Source: Oxalobacteraceae bacterium OM1 (GTDB taxonomy: Bacteria > Pseudomonadota > Gammaproteobacteria > Burkholderiales > Burkholderiaceae_D). From it: a DNA stretch of 46,331 nucleotides. Below the pieces are notes generated by a model. The model had not been told where the DNA came from and made no database searches. It was given only the letters and a program-made list of their open reading frames with translations. The translations under genes were made by a program, and so were the position numbers. The stretch spans positions 1 to 46,331 of the forward strand of contig SPQI01000474.1 of the NCBI GenBank assembly GCA_004570315.1, given 5' to 3'. Below, in pieces: positions 1 through 9,044 of the stretch (positions are counted from its first letter, which is position 1; each line of letters starts with the position of its first letter).

Positions 1-191
1 TTCTGGTCCACCACCACGATCTCGAAGTCGCGGCAGGACTGCGCCGCCAGCGAGGCGAACATGCGGTCCAGTTCGTCGGTGCGGCCGACGGTGGCCAGCA
101 CGAGGGAGAAGAAGGGCGTATCAGTCGGCCGGGTCGGCCGGGTCGTCTGGGTCGGCCGGGTCGTCTGGGCCGTCTCGGTCGTCTGGTTCAT
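1..191 (-). CDS. Family-2 glycosyltransferase, 5' part only (cut by window edge)
   Basis: Only the first 63 codons are present; the gene runs off the left edge. After a Thr/Arg/Pro-rich N-terminal tail (residues 1-25) comes the first beta-strand and nucleotide-binding start of a GT-A fold: FFSLVLATVGR, then a hydrophobic IVVVD strand near residue 58. That pattern is typical of family-2 glycosyltransferases, which move a sugar from a nucleotide donor to a growing lipid-linked oligosaccharide at the inner membrane. The ATG overlaps the stop of the upstream glycosyltransferase by 4 bp (ATGA), so the two are translationally coupled in the polysaccharide operon. The repetitive tail is not part of the fold. 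Donor and linkage cannot be told. Confidence 0.8.
   Translation of the reverse strand, partial: MNQTTETAQTTRPTQTTRPTRPTDTPFFSLVLATVGRTDELDRMFASLAAQSCRDFEIVVVDQ
133..168. repeat. Perfect 18-bp tandem duplication
   Basis: Bases 133-150 and 151-168 are identical (unit begins GTCGGCCGGG and ends TCGTCTGG). The unit is six codons long, so the duplication keeps frame and gives the Thr-Arg-Pro-Thr repeats at the N-terminus of the partial glycosyltransferase. Shorter copies of the CGGCCGGGTC core flank it on the left. Confidence 0.9.
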
Positions 192-946
192 GCGGAAACT
201 CCTGCCTGAAGGATGCGCTTGCGGCGGACGTAATAGCGGGCGTAGTGCATCGCCCGCGCCACCGGATTGAGGCCGACATGCGACAGCCGTACGCGGAAGT
301 CCTCGTTCAGCGCCGGCAGCCGGTCGCGCGTGGACAGGCTGCCCTGATGCTCGCGGAAGGCGGCCAGCGGCTCGTCCAGCTGCACCGGCTCGCCGAGCCC
401 GCCGAGCTTGAGCCACAGGTCGTAGTCCATCGCGTATTTCAAGTTGGTATCGAAGCCGCCCGCCTTCATCAGCAGCTCGCGCCGGGCAAAGGTGGCCGGG
501 TGCGGAATGAAGTTGGTGCGCAGCAGGCGGGAATAGCTGTAACGCGGCGCATCGAACTTTTCAGCCAGCAGCTGGCCGTCGACGTCGCGCATGATGCGGC
601 CGAACAGCCAGTTGCGGCCGGTCCGTTCGAGATGGTCCGCCACCGTCGACAGTACCCGCGGGTGCAGGTAGTAGTCGTCGGAATGCAGGTGGGCGACGAC
701 ATCGCCGGTGGCCGCCCGGATGCCTTCGTTCATCGCGCGGCTGATGCCGCCGCGCACGCCTTCGATCAGCTGGTACGGCCGCTTGAGGGACCGGATGCGT
801 TCGAGCGTGCCGTCGGTCGAGCCGCCGTCGACGAAGATGTATTCGATGTGCGGGTAATCCTGGGCCAGCACCGACTCGATGGACTGGGCGAGATAGGGCT
901 CGCTGTTCCAGGTGCAGGTAACGATGGAGAAAGTCAGATTTGGCAT
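188..946 (-). CDS. Family-2 glycosyltransferase (WcaA-like)
   Basis: A 252-residue cytoplasmic or membrane-associated glycosyltransferase with a complete GT-A domain. The N-terminus FSIVTCTWN is the first strand; DGGSTDGT at residues 40-47 is the nucleotide-sugar loop; HSDD at 88-91 matches the metal-binding DXD position; and MDYDLW near residue 175 is the usual acidic acceptor-side motif. The length is normal for the short family-2 enzymes of colanic-acid and O-antigen loci. It lies 28 bp downstream of the polymerase gene and overlaps the next glycosyltransferase by 4 bp, so it is a mid-operon gene. It should add one sugar to the undecaprenyl-linked repeat unit; which sugar is not readable. 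Confidence 0.9.
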   Translation of the reverse strand: MPNLTFSIVTCTWNSEPYLAQSIESVLAQDYPHIEYIFVDGGSTDGTLERIRSLKRPYQLIEGVRGGISRAMNEGIRAATGDVVAHLHSDDYYLHPRVLSTVADHLERTGRNWLFGRIMRDVDGQLLAEKFDAPRYSYSRLLRTNFIPHPATFARRELLMKAGGFDTNLKYAMDYDLWLKLGGLGEPVQLDEPLAAFREHQGSLSTRDRLPALNEDFRVRLSHVGLNPVARAMHYARYYVRRKRILQAGVSA

Positions 947-974
947 GGTGCGATAGAAGTACGTCGAGTGCGTG

Positions 975-2414
975 TCAGCGCCACTGCAGGCCCTGGGCTG
1001 CCGGCACCATGGGCTGCGGATAGTGCGCAGCCACCGGCACGCGGCCCTTGGTCTGGATCAGGACGAACAGCAGCAGGTGCGTGATGAATTCGCCGCTGAA
1101 GATGCTGGTGAGGTTGAGCGGCGCCTCCGTGAAGTAACGAACGAACAGCAGCGCGAAGAGCGCCATGGCCAGTCCGCGGGTGGCGCGGTTGGCAGCGTAG
1201 GAATAGCGCAGCAGCAGCAGGGTGTAGACCACGAGGCCGATCATGCCGACCGAACCTGCCACCGAGAGCGTCTGCAGGAACTGGTTATGCGCGTTGTAGG
1301 CGAAGTCCATGTCGATGACGCGACGGAATTCCGCGTCCCACATCGAGGAGCCGTAGCCGAAGAAGGGGCTTTCCTTCCAGGTATCGATCGCCACCTGCCA
1401 GATCGCGGTACGACCGGTCAGCGACGTCACCTGCGCGTCGTTGGCGAGCGTGTCGTAGGTGTTGGTGAAGACCATCAGGAAAGCGGCAGTTGCCACCAGC
1501 ACGAGGCCCGCGACGCTGATCACGATGGGCGCGGCGAAGTGGCGCATCGGACGTCCCTGCGGACGCATGCGGGCCGGCGCCGACCGCATCCGGCCGTAGC
1601 CGAGCACCGCGAAGGCCAGCAGCGCACCGCCCCATGCCGTCTTCGACTGCGACCACGCCAGCACGCCGAGGCCGAGCGCGATACCGAGCCACTGCAGCAG
1701 GCGATTGCGGTAAGGGCGGTGCGTCAGCAGGAGCAGGAACACGCCGGCCAGCGGACCGATCGCGTTCGGATTGGAACCCAGGCCCCACAGGCGTGTATCG
1801 AGCTTCGGGATCACGCCGGCGTAGTTGGCCTGCAATGCCACCGGCGGCAGCACGAACGCCGTGACCAGGCTGCCGATCATGAAGATGTAGAGCCCGGTGC
1901 GGATACCCTCGACCAGATAGGTCTGGTCGCGGTTGCGGCTGAAATACACGGCGGCGAAGGCCAGCAGCGGATAGATGGTGCGCTGGTCGAGCAGCGGACG
2001 TGTGCCGAACAGGTTGTTCAGCACGATGTTCGTGATGTAGAAGAGCACGAATCCGAGGAACAGCGGCAGGCTGCCGCGCCCGAGGACATTGTGCTTCTGC
2101 GACACCGACAGCAGGCGGGCCGCGCAGATGCCGACGACAAGCAGCGTGGCGAAGCGCAGCACCCAGGTCACCGCCGCGGAATCGACGCCGCCGGCGCTGC
2201 CGATCTGGAATTCCGCATCGGTGATGTTGCGGTTCGACAGCACGGTGCCGATGCCCATGCCGATCATCACGACCGGGCCGATCAGGCCCATCATGCGGTC
2301 GCGAAACCGGCCCTGCATGCCGACGAAGGCGCCGAGTGCCACCACGGCCGCAATCCATACGACCAGCGCGCCGCCGGAAAAGAGCAGGGAGTCGAGAAGT
2401 TGGTTGTCTTCCAT
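975..2414 (-). CDS. O-antigen ligase / Wzy-type polymerase family membrane protein
   Basis: A 479-residue polytopic membrane protein with roughly ten to twelve hydrophobic segments and a long periplasmic loop before the last helices. That loop holds the Wzy_C signature: GRTAIWQVAIDTW, then FGYG and AHNQFLQ, whose conserved Arg and His are needed for transfer of undecaprenyl-linked glycans in WaaL/Wzy enzymes. The protein should polymerise or ligate repeat units on the periplasmic face of the inner membrane. Ligase and polymerase share this domain and cannot be separated by eye; the neighbouring flippase and initiating transferase favour a polymerase of a secreted polysaccharide. The start codon directly abuts the stop codon of the flippase gene. 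Confidence 0.85.
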   Translation of the reverse strand: MEDNQLLDSLLFSGGALVVWIAAVVALGAFVGMQGRFRDRMMGLIGPVVMIGMGIGTVLSNRNITDAEFQIGSAGGVDSAAVTWVLRFATLLVVGICAARLLSVSQKHNVLGRGSLPLFLGFVLFYITNIVLNNLFGTRPLLDQRTIYPLLAFAAVYFSRNRDQTYLVEGIRTGLYIFMIGSLVTAFVLPPVALQANYAGVIPKLDTRLWGLGSNPNAIGPLAGVFLLLLTHRPYRNRLLQWLGIALGLGVLAWSQSKTAWGGALLAFAVLGYGRMRSAPARMRPQGRPMRHFAAPIVISVAGLVLVATAAFLMVFTNTYDTLANDAQVTSLTGRTAIWQVAIDTWKESPFFGYGSSMWDAEFRRVIDMDFAYNAHNQFLQTLSVAGSVGMIGLVVYTLLLLRYSYAANRATRGLAMALFALLFVRYFTEAPLNLTSIFSGEFITHLLLFVLIQTKGRVPVAAHYPQPMVPAAQGLQWR

Positions 2415-3944
2415 TTACGTAGACCTCTTCAGTTGTCCGCGATAGGCAATGCGGTTGAGCCAGGCGTCGGTCGGGGCCGGCAGCTTGGAGGCGACCTTGC
2501 CGAACAGCTCGGCGACATGCGAATTGACGATGCCGGGCGCCAGCAGCAGGCAGCCGAACAAGCTGACGGCGCCGGCCAGGATATCGGCGGCCAGCCAGAG
2601 CAATGGATGACTGGTGGCGGCACGCATGCCCACGTCCGTGCCATAAATCGCCGCCGACGTGACGGCCGTGACGGCGAGCCCGCCGACCATGCTCTGCAGC
2701 ACCCGCAGCAGGCTCAAGTCGAGCGCGTGGCAGGTCACCGTGACGATCACGAGGGACCGCATCAGGTACATGCCGAACACCGTCCAGGCGACCGCTTCCA
2801 TCGAATACTGCGACGCCAAGGCGGCGGCGCCGATGAAGGTCAGCGCGACCGGGATCTGGATCAGGAACTCCTTGTTCGTCTGCCCAGACACCCACAGCAG
2901 CGGCGTCGCCATGCCCAGCAGCAGGTAGAGCGGCATCGCCAGGGCGACCGCCCGCAGCAGCACGCTGGCGTCCAGCCAGGACGGGCCGTACAGCGTCAGC
3001 ATCAGCGTGTCGGAGACGGCCGCGATGCCGGCGAACACCGGGAACAGCAGCAGCGTCACCGCGCCGATCATGGTCAGCAGCGCCTTGCGCAGGCGGTCGA
3101 AGTCGTCCTGCACCTTGGCACTGGTGGAGAACAGCGCCGACTGCACCACGCCGATCACCAGCAGCGTGGGGCTGGAGACGAGGTTGTAGGACACCGAATA
3201 CAGGCCCACCTGGGAGGCAGGGAAGAAGCGGCCGATGATGACGCGGTCGACGTTGCTGATGATCCAGTTCAGGATGTTGGTGGCGAAGACGCGCAGGCCG
3301 TAGCCCAGCAGCTGGTTGTCCTCGCGCTGCCAGAACAGGATGCCGATCGGATGGCGGGTGCGGCGGTACAGCAGCACGAAGACCATCAGCTCGTTGACGA
3401 TGAAGGCGGCGATCAGCGACCACACGTGCAGGCCGGCAACGGCCAGCGGTATCGCGACGATCACGTAGCCGACGATGTAGGCCGAGACCTGCGAGGTCTG
3501 GATCGACTTGAAGTCCAGCTCGCGCTTGAGCAGGTTCATCGACGGCGAAGTCATCGCGCCGATCAGGCAGATGACCGCGGCGACGTGCAGCACATCCACC
3601 AGGCGCGGCTCGTTGAAGAAGTGCGCCAGCGGCTCGGACAGCAGGAACACCCCCACGCCCACCGTGGTGCCCATGATGATCTGCCACGTGAACACGAAGC
3701 GGATGTCGTCGTCGCTGACCGTCTTCTTCTGGATCAGGCCGTAGGAGATGCCGATGTCCGAGAAGAAGCGGCTGAAACTGAGGACGATGGCGGCAATCGC
3801 AAAGATGCCGTATTCGCCCGGACCGAGGAGGCGGGCCAGGATGATCTGGGTGACGATTTGCAGGCCCGCGCGCATCAGCGAGCCGAATCCGCCCCAGAAC
3901 ACCGCGGCAATGCCTTTGCTCGACAGGTTGGTTTTTTTATCCAT
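2415..3944 (-). CDS. Polysaccharide flippase, MOP/Wzx (WzxC-like) family
   Basis: A 509-residue protein with about fourteen predicted membrane helices, the normal size of the MOP exporter superfamily. The N-terminal KGIAAVFWGGFGSLMRAGLQ segment followed by ARLLGPGEYGIFAIA is characteristic of Wzx/WzxC lipopolysaccharide and colanic-acid flippases. It should turn undecaprenyl-diphosphate-linked repeat units from the cytoplasmic to the periplasmic face. Its stop codon (TAA) touches the start of the polymerase gene, indicating tight co-expression. No Shine-Dalgarno sequence is visible before the ATG; instead a perfect hairpin ends about 13 bases upstream, inside the 99-bp gap after fcl. Confidence 0.9.
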   Translation of the reverse strand: MDKKTNLSSKGIAAVFWGGFGSLMRAGLQIVTQIILARLLGPGEYGIFAIAAIVLSFSRFFSDIGISYGLIQKKTVSDDDIRFVFTWQIIMGTTVGVGVFLLSEPLAHFFNEPRLVDVLHVAAVICLIGAMTSPSMNLLKRELDFKSIQTSQVSAYIVGYVIVAIPLAVAGLHVWSLIAAFIVNELMVFVLLYRRTRHPIGILFWQREDNQLLGYGLRVFATNILNWIISNVDRVIIGRFFPASQVGLYSVSYNLVSSPTLLVIGVVQSALFSTSAKVQDDFDRLRKALLTMIGAVTLLLFPVFAGIAAVSDTLMLTLYGPSWLDASVLLRAVALAMPLYLLLGMATPLLWVSGQTNKEFLIQIPVALTFIGAAALASQYSMEAVAWTVFGMYLMRSLVIVTVTCHALDLSLLRVLQSMVGGLAVTAVTSAAIYGTDVGMRAATSHPLLWLAADILAGAVSLFGCLLLAPGIVNSHVAELFGKVASKLPAPTDAWLNRIAYRGQLKRST

Positions 3945-3957
3945 AGCGGGTATGAGA

Positions 3958-4035
3958 ACGGCCGGCGGACCGGCCGTGACTCCGTTGCGTTAGGTTCCGC
4001 CGCACGGTATCCGGTTGCCCGGCTGCCGTGCGGCG
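3958..4035 (-). other. Two strong hairpins between fcl and wzx
   Basis: The 99-bp gap holds two perfect inverted repeats. The one nearer wzx (3958-3977) has 8-bp arms ACGGCCGG and CCGGCCGT around a 4-base loop. The one nearer fcl (3998-4035) has 10-bp arms CGCCGCACGG and CCGTGCGGCG around an 18-base loop that itself contains CCGG/CCGG. Neither is followed by a T-run on the transcribed strand, so they do not look like intrinsic terminators. They may be mRNA-stabilising or translation-controlling structures; this role is inferred. Confidence 0.75.
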
Positions 4036-4043
4036 AATCTGGT

Positions 4044-5012
4044 TCAGCGTCCCGCGACGTCGGCGACGAAATGCCGGTACGTTTCCTTGATGCCTTCCTG
4101 CAGGCGCATGCCGGGCTGCCACCCGAGCGCCCGCAGCTTGGAGATGTTCATCAGCTTGCGCGGCGTGCCGTCCGGCTTGCTGGTGTCGAAGTCGATGCGG
4201 CCCTGGTATCCGACTTCCTTGGCGATGACCTCGGCCACCTCGCGTATTGTGACGTCCTCGCCCGTGCCCACATTGATGTGCGACAGCATGGGGGAGGTGG
4301 TGGCGTCATAGGCCTTGCGCTCCAGTTCCATGACATGCACGCAGGCGTCGGCCATGTCATCGACATAGAGGAATTCGCGGCGCGGCGTGCCCGTGCCCCA
4401 GATCACCACCGACTCGGCGCGGTTCTGCTTCGCCTCGTGGAAGCGGCGAATGAGCGCCGGGATGACGTGGCTGTTTTCCGGGTGGTAGTTGTCGCCCGGG
4501 CCGTAGAGATTGGTCGGCATGACGCTGCGGTAATCGGTGCCGTACTGGCGGTTGTAGCTCTCGCACATCTTGATGCCGGCGATCTTGGCGATGGCGTACG
4601 GCTCGTTGGTCGGTTCGAGCGTGCCGTTCATCAGGTACTCCTCGCGGATCGGCTGTTCCGCCAGGCGCGGATAGATGCAGGACGAGCCGAGGAACAGCAG
4701 CTTTTGCACGCCGGCGCGCCAGGCTTCGTGGATCACGTTCGACTGCACCATCAGGTTGTCGTAGATGAATTCCGCAGGGTAAGTGTTGTTCGCATGGATG
4801 CCCCCCACGCGGGCGGCCGCGAGATAGACCTCGTCGATCTGTTCCTCCGCGAAGAACTTGCGCACGGCTTCCTGGTCGGTCAGCTCGAGTTCGGCGTGAG
4901 TCCGGGTGATGACGTTTCCGTAATCGCGGCGCTTCAGCGCGCGCACGATGGCGGAACCCACCAGGCCGCGATGGCCGGCGACGAAGATGCGTTTGTTCAG
5001 GTCTTTGCTCAT
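4044..5012 (-). CDS. fcl: GDP-L-fucose synthase
   Basis: A 322-residue short-chain dehydrogenase/reductase that epimerises and reduces GDP-4-keto-6-deoxymannose to GDP-L-fucose with NADPH. The glycine-rich nucleotide loop [10 protein letters not shown] is at residues 13-22, the catalytic Ser is in GSSCIYP, the Tyr and Lys are in YAIAK, and the [16 protein letters not shown] block with its catalytic His is typical of Fcl/WcaG. Length matches the family. A GAGGA Shine-Dalgarno lies 6 bases before the ATG. It follows gmd by 79 bp, so the two steps from GDP-mannose to GDP-fucose are encoded in order. No mannose pathway gene (manB/manC) is in the window. Confidence 0.96.
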   Translation of the reverse strand: MSKDLNKRIFVAGHRGLVGSAIVRALKRRDYGNVITRTHAELELTDQEAVRKFFAEEQIDEVYLAAARVGGIHANNTYPAEFIYDNLMVQSNVIHEAWRAGVQKLLFLGSSCIYPRLAEQPIREEYLMNGTLEPTNEPYAIAKIAGIKMCESYNRQYGTDYRSVMPTNLYGPGDNYHPENSHVIPALIRRFHEAKQNRAESVVIWGTGTPRREFLYVDDMADACVHVMELERKAYDATTSPMLSHINVGTGEDVTIREVAEVIAKEVGYQGRIDFDTSKPDGTPRKLMNISKLRALGWQPGMRLQEGIKETYRHFVADVAGR

Positions 5013-5091
5013 GTTGGTCCTCTAGGCGATGTCGGCGCGGGCATTCGCTTCCTGCGTCCCGCGCCATGCTGTCCGGCATGCCTGCCGAGCT

Positions 5092-6264
5092 TCAATCGTG
5101 ATATGCGTGGGCCGCGTAGTCGTGGTGATATGTCAAAGGATCTTTCGACGCGGCATCGAGGTCCGCAAGGACCATTTCCTTGACCAATTGTTCGAAGGTG
5201 ACGGTGGGTTGCCAGCCGAGTTTGGCGCGGGCCTTCGCGGCATCGCCGATGGAGGCATGCACCTCGGTGGGTCGGTAGTAGCGCGGATCGACACGCACGA
5301 TGATTTGCCCGCGTTGCAGATGGGCATGTGCGCCGGGGTCGGCGACGCACGCCACTTCATCGGCGCCGCTGCCTTGCCATTCCAATGCAATCCCCACCAC
5401 GCCGGCGGCCGCGTTCACGAAGTCGCGCACGCTGTGGCGGATGCCGGTTGCGATGACGAAATCTTCCGGCGTCGGCTGCTGCAGCATGCGCCATTGCATT
5501 TCGACGTAGTCGCGCGCATGGCCCCAGTCGCGTTCGGCGTCGAGGTTGCCGAGGAAGAGGCAGTCCTGATAGTTCAGCGCGATGCGCGCGAGTCCGCGCG
5601 TGATCTTGCGCGTCACGAAGGTCTCGCCGCGCAGCGGCGACTCATGGTTGAACAGGATGCCGTTGCAGGCATACATGCCGTAGGCCTCGCGGTAGTTCAC
5701 CGTGATCCAGTAGGCGTACAGCTTCGCGATCGCATAGGGGCTGCGCGGACGGAAGGGCGTGTCCTCGCTGGCGGGTAGCTGCGCCGCTTCGCCGAACATT
5801 TCCGATGTGGATGCCTGGTAGAAGCGCGTGGTCTTCTCCATGCCGAGGCGGCGGATCGTCTCCAGGATGCGCAGCGGACCCAGCGCGTCGGAGTTGGCCG
5901 TGTACTCGGGTTCTTCGAACGACACTGCCACATGGCTCTGTGCCGCGAGGTTGTAGATCTCGTCGGGCTGCGTCTGCTGCACGATGCGCAGCAGCGAAGA
6001 GGAATCGGTCAGGTCGCCGTGGTACAGGATGAAACGCCGCTCGCGTTCCTGCGGCTCCTGCAGCAGATGGTCGATGCGTTCGGTGTTGAAGCGCGAGCTG
6101 CGGCGCTTGATGCCATGGACGATGTAGCCCTTGCTCAGCAACAGTTCGGCGAGGTAGGCGCCGTCCTGTCCGCTCACGCCGGTGATCAGCGCGACCTTGT
6201 TCTCGTGCGTGCGTGTTCCGGCACCGCGGATCGCCGATGCCGTGGAAAGGTTTTCTGCATTCAT
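5092..6264 (-). CDS. gmd: GDP-mannose 4,6-dehydratase
   Basis: A 390-residue dehydratase converting GDP-D-mannose to GDP-4-keto-6-deoxy-D-mannose. After an N-terminal extension of about 20 residues the protein shows [17 protein letters not shown] (NADP loop), [16 protein letters not shown], the STSEMFG catalytic Thr/Glu segment and [10 protein letters not shown] with the catalytic Tyr and Lys, all Gmd hallmarks. The open frame continues further upstream, but the ATG at 6264 is preceded by GGAG overlapping the galU stop region, only 2 bp after galU ends, so that start was chosen. The product feeds Fcl. Confidence 0.95.
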   Translation of the reverse strand: MNAENLSTASAIRGAGTRTHENKVALITGVSGQDGAYLAELLLSKGYIVHGIKRRSSRFNTERIDHLLQEPQERERRFILYHGDLTDSSSLLRIVQQTQPDEIYNLAAQSHVAVSFEEPEYTANSDALGPLRILETIRRLGMEKTTRFYQASTSEMFGEAAQLPASEDTPFRPRSPYAIAKLYAYWITVNYREAYGMYACNGILFNHESPLRGETFVTRKITRGLARIALNYQDCLFLGNLDAERDWGHARDYVEMQWRMLQQPTPEDFVIATGIRHSVRDFVNAAAGVVGIALEWQGSGADEVACVADPGAHAHLQRGQIIVRVDPRYYRPTEVHASIGDAAKARAKLGWQPTVTFEQLVKEMVLADLDAASKDPLTYHHDYAAHAYHD

Positions 6265-6266
6265 CT

Positions 6267-7214
6267 TTACTCCTGTGCGGCGACGGCTTGGTTGCGCGGG
6301 CGCGGCGTGATGGCAGGGACCTGCAATGCGGCAGGCGCCTGGCCGTAAGGCATGTGCTGGAGGAAGGAGCGGAACTCCTCGCGGATTTCGGGATGGCGCA
6401 GCGCGAACTGCACCGTCGCCTGGACGTAGCCGAGCTTGCTGCCGCAGTCGTAGCGCAATCCCTTGAACTGGTATGCGAGCACCGGCTCCTCGGCCAGCAT
6501 GCCGGCGATGCCGTCGGTCAGTTGCAGTTCCCCGTCCGCGCCGGGAACGAGGCCGCGCAAATGCTTGAACACCGAGGGGGAAAGAAGGTAGCGGCCGACT
6601 ACGCCGAGGGTGGAGGGCGCCGCTTCCGGCGCGGGCTTTTCGATGATGCCGCCGAGCTGCACGAGCCGTTCGCCGAACGGCACGCCGGTCACCACGCCGT
6701 AGGCGCGGCTGTGTTCGCGGGCAATGTTTTCCACGCCGATCAGGCTGCAGCCATGTTCCTGGTGCAGCTGCAGCATCTGGCGCATCACGGGCGTTTCGGC
6801 ATCGATGAGATCGTCGGCCAGGATCACGGCAAAGGGCTCGTCGCCGACGATATGCTCGGCGCACAACACCGCATGGCCGAGGCCGCGCGCTTCGGACTGG
6901 CGCACGTAGTACACATCGACATGATCCGGCTTGACGCGGCGGACGATGTCGAGCAGGTCCTGCTTGTCGCGCGCTTCCAGCTCGGCTTCGAGCTCATACG
7001 CGGGATCGAAGTGGTCTTCGATCGCGCGCTTGTTGCGGCCGGTGACGAAGATCATGTCCGTGATGCCCGCCGCAATCGCCTCCTCGACCGCATATTGGAG
7101 CAGCGGCTTGTCGACGACCGCCAGCATCTCCTTCGGACTCGCCTTGGTGGCGGGCAGGAAACGCGTGCCGAGACCGGCGACGGGAAAGACGGCTTTTGTG
7201 ATTCGTTTCGTCAT
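6267..7214 (-). CDS. galU: UTP-glucose-1-phosphate uridylyltransferase
   Basis: A 315-residue nucleotidyltransferase that makes UDP-glucose from UTP and glucose-1-phosphate in the cytoplasm. The N-terminus [25 protein letters not shown] is the GalU nucleotide-binding signature; [13 protein letters not shown] and LADDLID (metal-binding Asp) follow, as does the late EKP and GRYLLSP segment. The length is standard. Placed directly after the initiating glycosyltransferase gene, it can supply the donor for the first sugar if that enzyme transfers glucose-1-phosphate. No clear Shine-Dalgarno precedes the ATG; the gap to the upstream gene is 61 bp. Confidence 0.96.
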   Translation of the reverse strand: MTKRITKAVFPVAGLGTRFLPATKASPKEMLAVVDKPLLQYAVEEAIAAGITDMIFVTGRNKRAIEDHFDPAYELEAELEARDKQDLLDIVRRVKPDHVDVYYVRQSEARGLGHAVLCAEHIVGDEPFAVILADDLIDAETPVMRQMLQLHQEHGCSLIGVENIAREHSRAYGVVTGVPFGERLVQLGGIIEKPAPEAAPSTLGVVGRYLLSPSVFKHLRGLVPGADGELQLTDGIAGMLAEEPVLAYQFKGLRYDCGSKLGYVQATVQFALRHPEIREEFRSFLQHMPYGQAPAALQVPAITPRPRNQAVAAQE

Positions 7215-7275
7215 GATGGTTCGTGTGGTTGGGCAGCAGCGCGTGCCGGCGTCTCCTCTCGCCGGCGCCGCTGGT

Positions 7276-8682
7276 TCAGTACGCGTTCGCGCCGGTCCAT
7301 CCGCGGAAGGCCGTCCAGGCGATGATCCGAATGTCCATCCACAGCGACCAATGCTGGATGTAGTGCAGGTCGAACTGGACGCGCTTGGCCATCTTGTCGA
7401 CCGTGTCGGTCTCGCCGCGATAGCCGTGGATTTGCGCCCAACCGGTGATGCCCGGCTTGACCCGATGACGCAGCATGTAGGTCTCGAGCAGGTCCTTGTA
7501 GAGTTCGTTGTGCTGCAGTGCGTGCGGGCGCGGCCCGACCACCGACATGTCGCCCTGCAGCACGTTGATGAACTGCGGCAGCTCGTCGAGGCTGGTGCGC
7601 CGCAGGAAGCCGCCGATGGAGGTGATGCGCGGATCGTTCTTGGTTGCCTGCGTCACCACGTTGTGCTCCTGGTGGACCTTCATGGTGCGGAACTTGTAGA
7701 CCATGAAGGGCTTGCCGTTGAGGCCGAGGCGCGGCTGGCGGAAGAACACCGGTCCGGGCGACGAGCGTTTGATGAGGACGGCGAGCACGAGGAAGAGCGG
7801 GGCCAGCATCACCAGCGTGACGAAGGCGAACACGCGGTCGAAGACTTCCTTGACGATGCCGTTCACGCCCGCCGACACCGGCTGGTTGAGATCGACGACC
7901 GGGAAGCCGAGGAAGTTGCTCATCTTGTTGGTGAGCATCTGCAGGCCGAGGATGTCCGGCACCCAGCGAATGTCCACCAGGGTATTGCGCAGGATGTATT
8001 TCAGCTCCTGCAGCTTGGGCGACGCGGTCAGCGGCAGCGTGATCCAAATTTCATGGACGCGGTTGGCGACCACATAGTCGTTGATCTCCTTCATCGTATG
8101 GATGCGGGCGACCTTCGGATCGGCGAGCAGCTGCTCGTCCTCCGGCTCGATGTGCACCGCCTTCACGTCGTAGCCGGCCCAGTCGAGCGCCAGCGCGCGG
8201 CGGTGAAGTTCCTGGCCGGTGGTGCCATAGCCCACGATCACCACGCGCTTGGCGTTCAAGCCCTTCTGGCGCATGAAACGCAGCACGGTGTAGGCGGCGC
8301 CGCGCATTGCGACGAGTCCGGCGCAGCCGATCGCATACCAGTAGAACAGCCACAGGCGCGACACATGGCCGACATGGTGAATGAGGAAGCTGAAGAACAG
8401 CCCGGTGAGCACCACGACGCCCCAGGCGCCGGCAGCGCGCAGGAACAGATCGGGCAGCGAGCGTCCGCGCCACGAGGCGTAGATGCCGAGCTGGGGGAAG
8501 ACGAGGAAGGCGAGGGCGCTGCAGAAGTGCAGCAGCACGGTGTGGATGGGAGCGATCTCGGTCAGCGGCATCTGGAAATGGATGAGCGCGGCGAGGATGC
8601 CCGCGGCCTCCAGAACGAGGACGTCCATCAGTCGCATCGAAAGTTCCAACCGGGATGAATTGCTGATCAGTACATCTTGCAT
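7276..8682 (-). CDS. wcaJ: Undecaprenyl-phosphate glucose phosphotransferase (WcaJ family)
   Basis: A 468-residue polyprenyl glycosyl-1-phosphate transferase that starts repeat-unit synthesis by moving a hexose-1-phosphate onto undecaprenyl phosphate. Four or five hydrophobic segments fill residues 15-135; a CoA-binding-like Rossmann segment follows ([14 protein letters not shown], about 150-165); the C-terminal bacterial sugar-transferase domain carries [29 protein letters not shown] and the GITGWAQI motif. The length and layout match WcaJ/GumD/EpsB rather than the short galactose enzymes. It is the first gene of the operon, and the control region with the repeated heptamers lies upstream. 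Glucose specificity is inferred from the family and the adjacent galU. Confidence 0.92.
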   Translation of the reverse strand: MQDVLISNSSRLELSMRLMDVLVLEAAGILAALIHFQMPLTEIAPIHTVLLHFCSALAFLVFPQLGIYASWRGRSLPDLFLRAAGAWGVVVLTGLFFSFLIHHVGHVSRLWLFYWYAIGCAGLVAMRGAAYTVLRFMRQKGLNAKRVVIVGYGTTGQELHRRALALDWAGYDVKAVHIEPEDEQLLADPKVARIHTMKEINDYVVANRVHEIWITLPLTASPKLQELKYILRNTLVDIRWVPDILGLQMLTNKMSNFLGFPVVDLNQPVSAGVNGIVKEVFDRVFAFVTLVMLAPLFLVLAVLIKRSSPGPVFFRQPRLGLNGKPFMVYKFRTMKVHQEHNVVTQATKNDPRITSIGGFLRRTSLDELPQFINVLQGDMSVVGPRPHALQHNELYKDLLETYMLRHRVKPGITGWAQIHGYRGETDTVDKMAKRVQFDLHYIQHWSLWMDIRIIAWTAFRGWTGANAY

Positions 8683-8802
8683 GGTTTGCTTGGTCTCTTC
8701 GGTTGCAACGGGTGATCACGCAGGCGTTCGCACGCTGCTGCTGTGCGTCGCAAACGCCTTGGCGGTGAGGCTCTGTGCAGTGCGCACGAAGCGCAAAACG
8801 TC

Positions 8803-8819
8803 ATTACCTTTTAGGCAAT
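8803..8819. promoter_or_regulatory. Near-palindrome upstream of wcaJ
   Basis: ATTACCT and AGGCAAT flank TTT and match as an inverted repeat at 6 of 7 positions. It lies about 120 bp upstream of the wcaJ start. A protein-binding site is possible; no known regulator motif was recognised. Confidence 0.35.
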
Positions 8820-8855
8820 AGTAATCACTGTGAATACGACAAATTCGATAAGTAG

Positions 8856-8949
8856 CGTTTGATTGCGTCGTCTCAAACGAGTCGTTGCCGCGACTCAAAC
8901 GGACCGTTGTTTGCTGTCAAACGGCTGCCTCGCACGAGGCATCGTTTGC
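8856..8949. promoter_or_regulatory. Phased TCAAACG repeat array, candidate operator
   Basis: The heptamer TCAAACG occurs in direct orientation at 8873, 8895 and 8917, exactly 22 bp apart (two helical turns). An inverted copy CGTTTGA is at 8856-8862, forming a perfect inverted pair with the first direct copy around a 10-bp spacer. A partial inverted copy CGTTTGC is at 8943-8949. The first two direct copies extend to TCAAACG-N3-CGTTG (8873-8887 and 8895-8909), giving two AACG-N3-CGTT palindromes. Same-face phasing suggests cooperative binding of a dimeric regulator; its identity is unknown. Confidence 0.55.
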
Positions 8950-9038
8950 TCTGCAGCAGGCGCGCAAGGCGTAACAAAATGCTTCACGCGCGCGTGCATG
9001 CGACGCTTTCGACCGCGCCGCATGCACACACGATGCGC

Positions 9039-9044
9039 TATGAT
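9039..9044 (+). promoter_or_regulatory. -10 box of the hemoglobin gene
   Basis: TATGAT ends 7 bases before the ATG at 9052, which would put the transcript start at or next to the start codon. No good -35 hexamer is seen at normal spacing. Confidence 0.4.

Noticed and set aside
1285-3687. Minus-strand 800-codon frame overlapping wzy and wzx
   Set aside because: It is out of frame with two recognised membrane proteins, and its Arg/Ala/Pro-rich composition is typical of a shifted high-GC frame.
972-5183. Plus-strand open frame of 1403 codons across wzy, wzx and fcl
   Set aside because: It is antisense to well-recognised genes, rich in His, Gln, Arg and Asp as expected of an antisense frame in high-GC DNA, and has no domain or ribosome site.
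5092-6864. 590-residue version of gmd
   Set aside because: The upstream 200 codons are out of frame within galU. GGAG before ATG 6264 and the family N-terminus fix the shorter form.
1-8682. Mobile or genomic-island origin of the polysaccharide cluster
   Set aside because: No integrase, insertion sequence, direct repeat or obvious base-composition shift was seen. Transfer cannot be excluded, but nothing in the window shows it.
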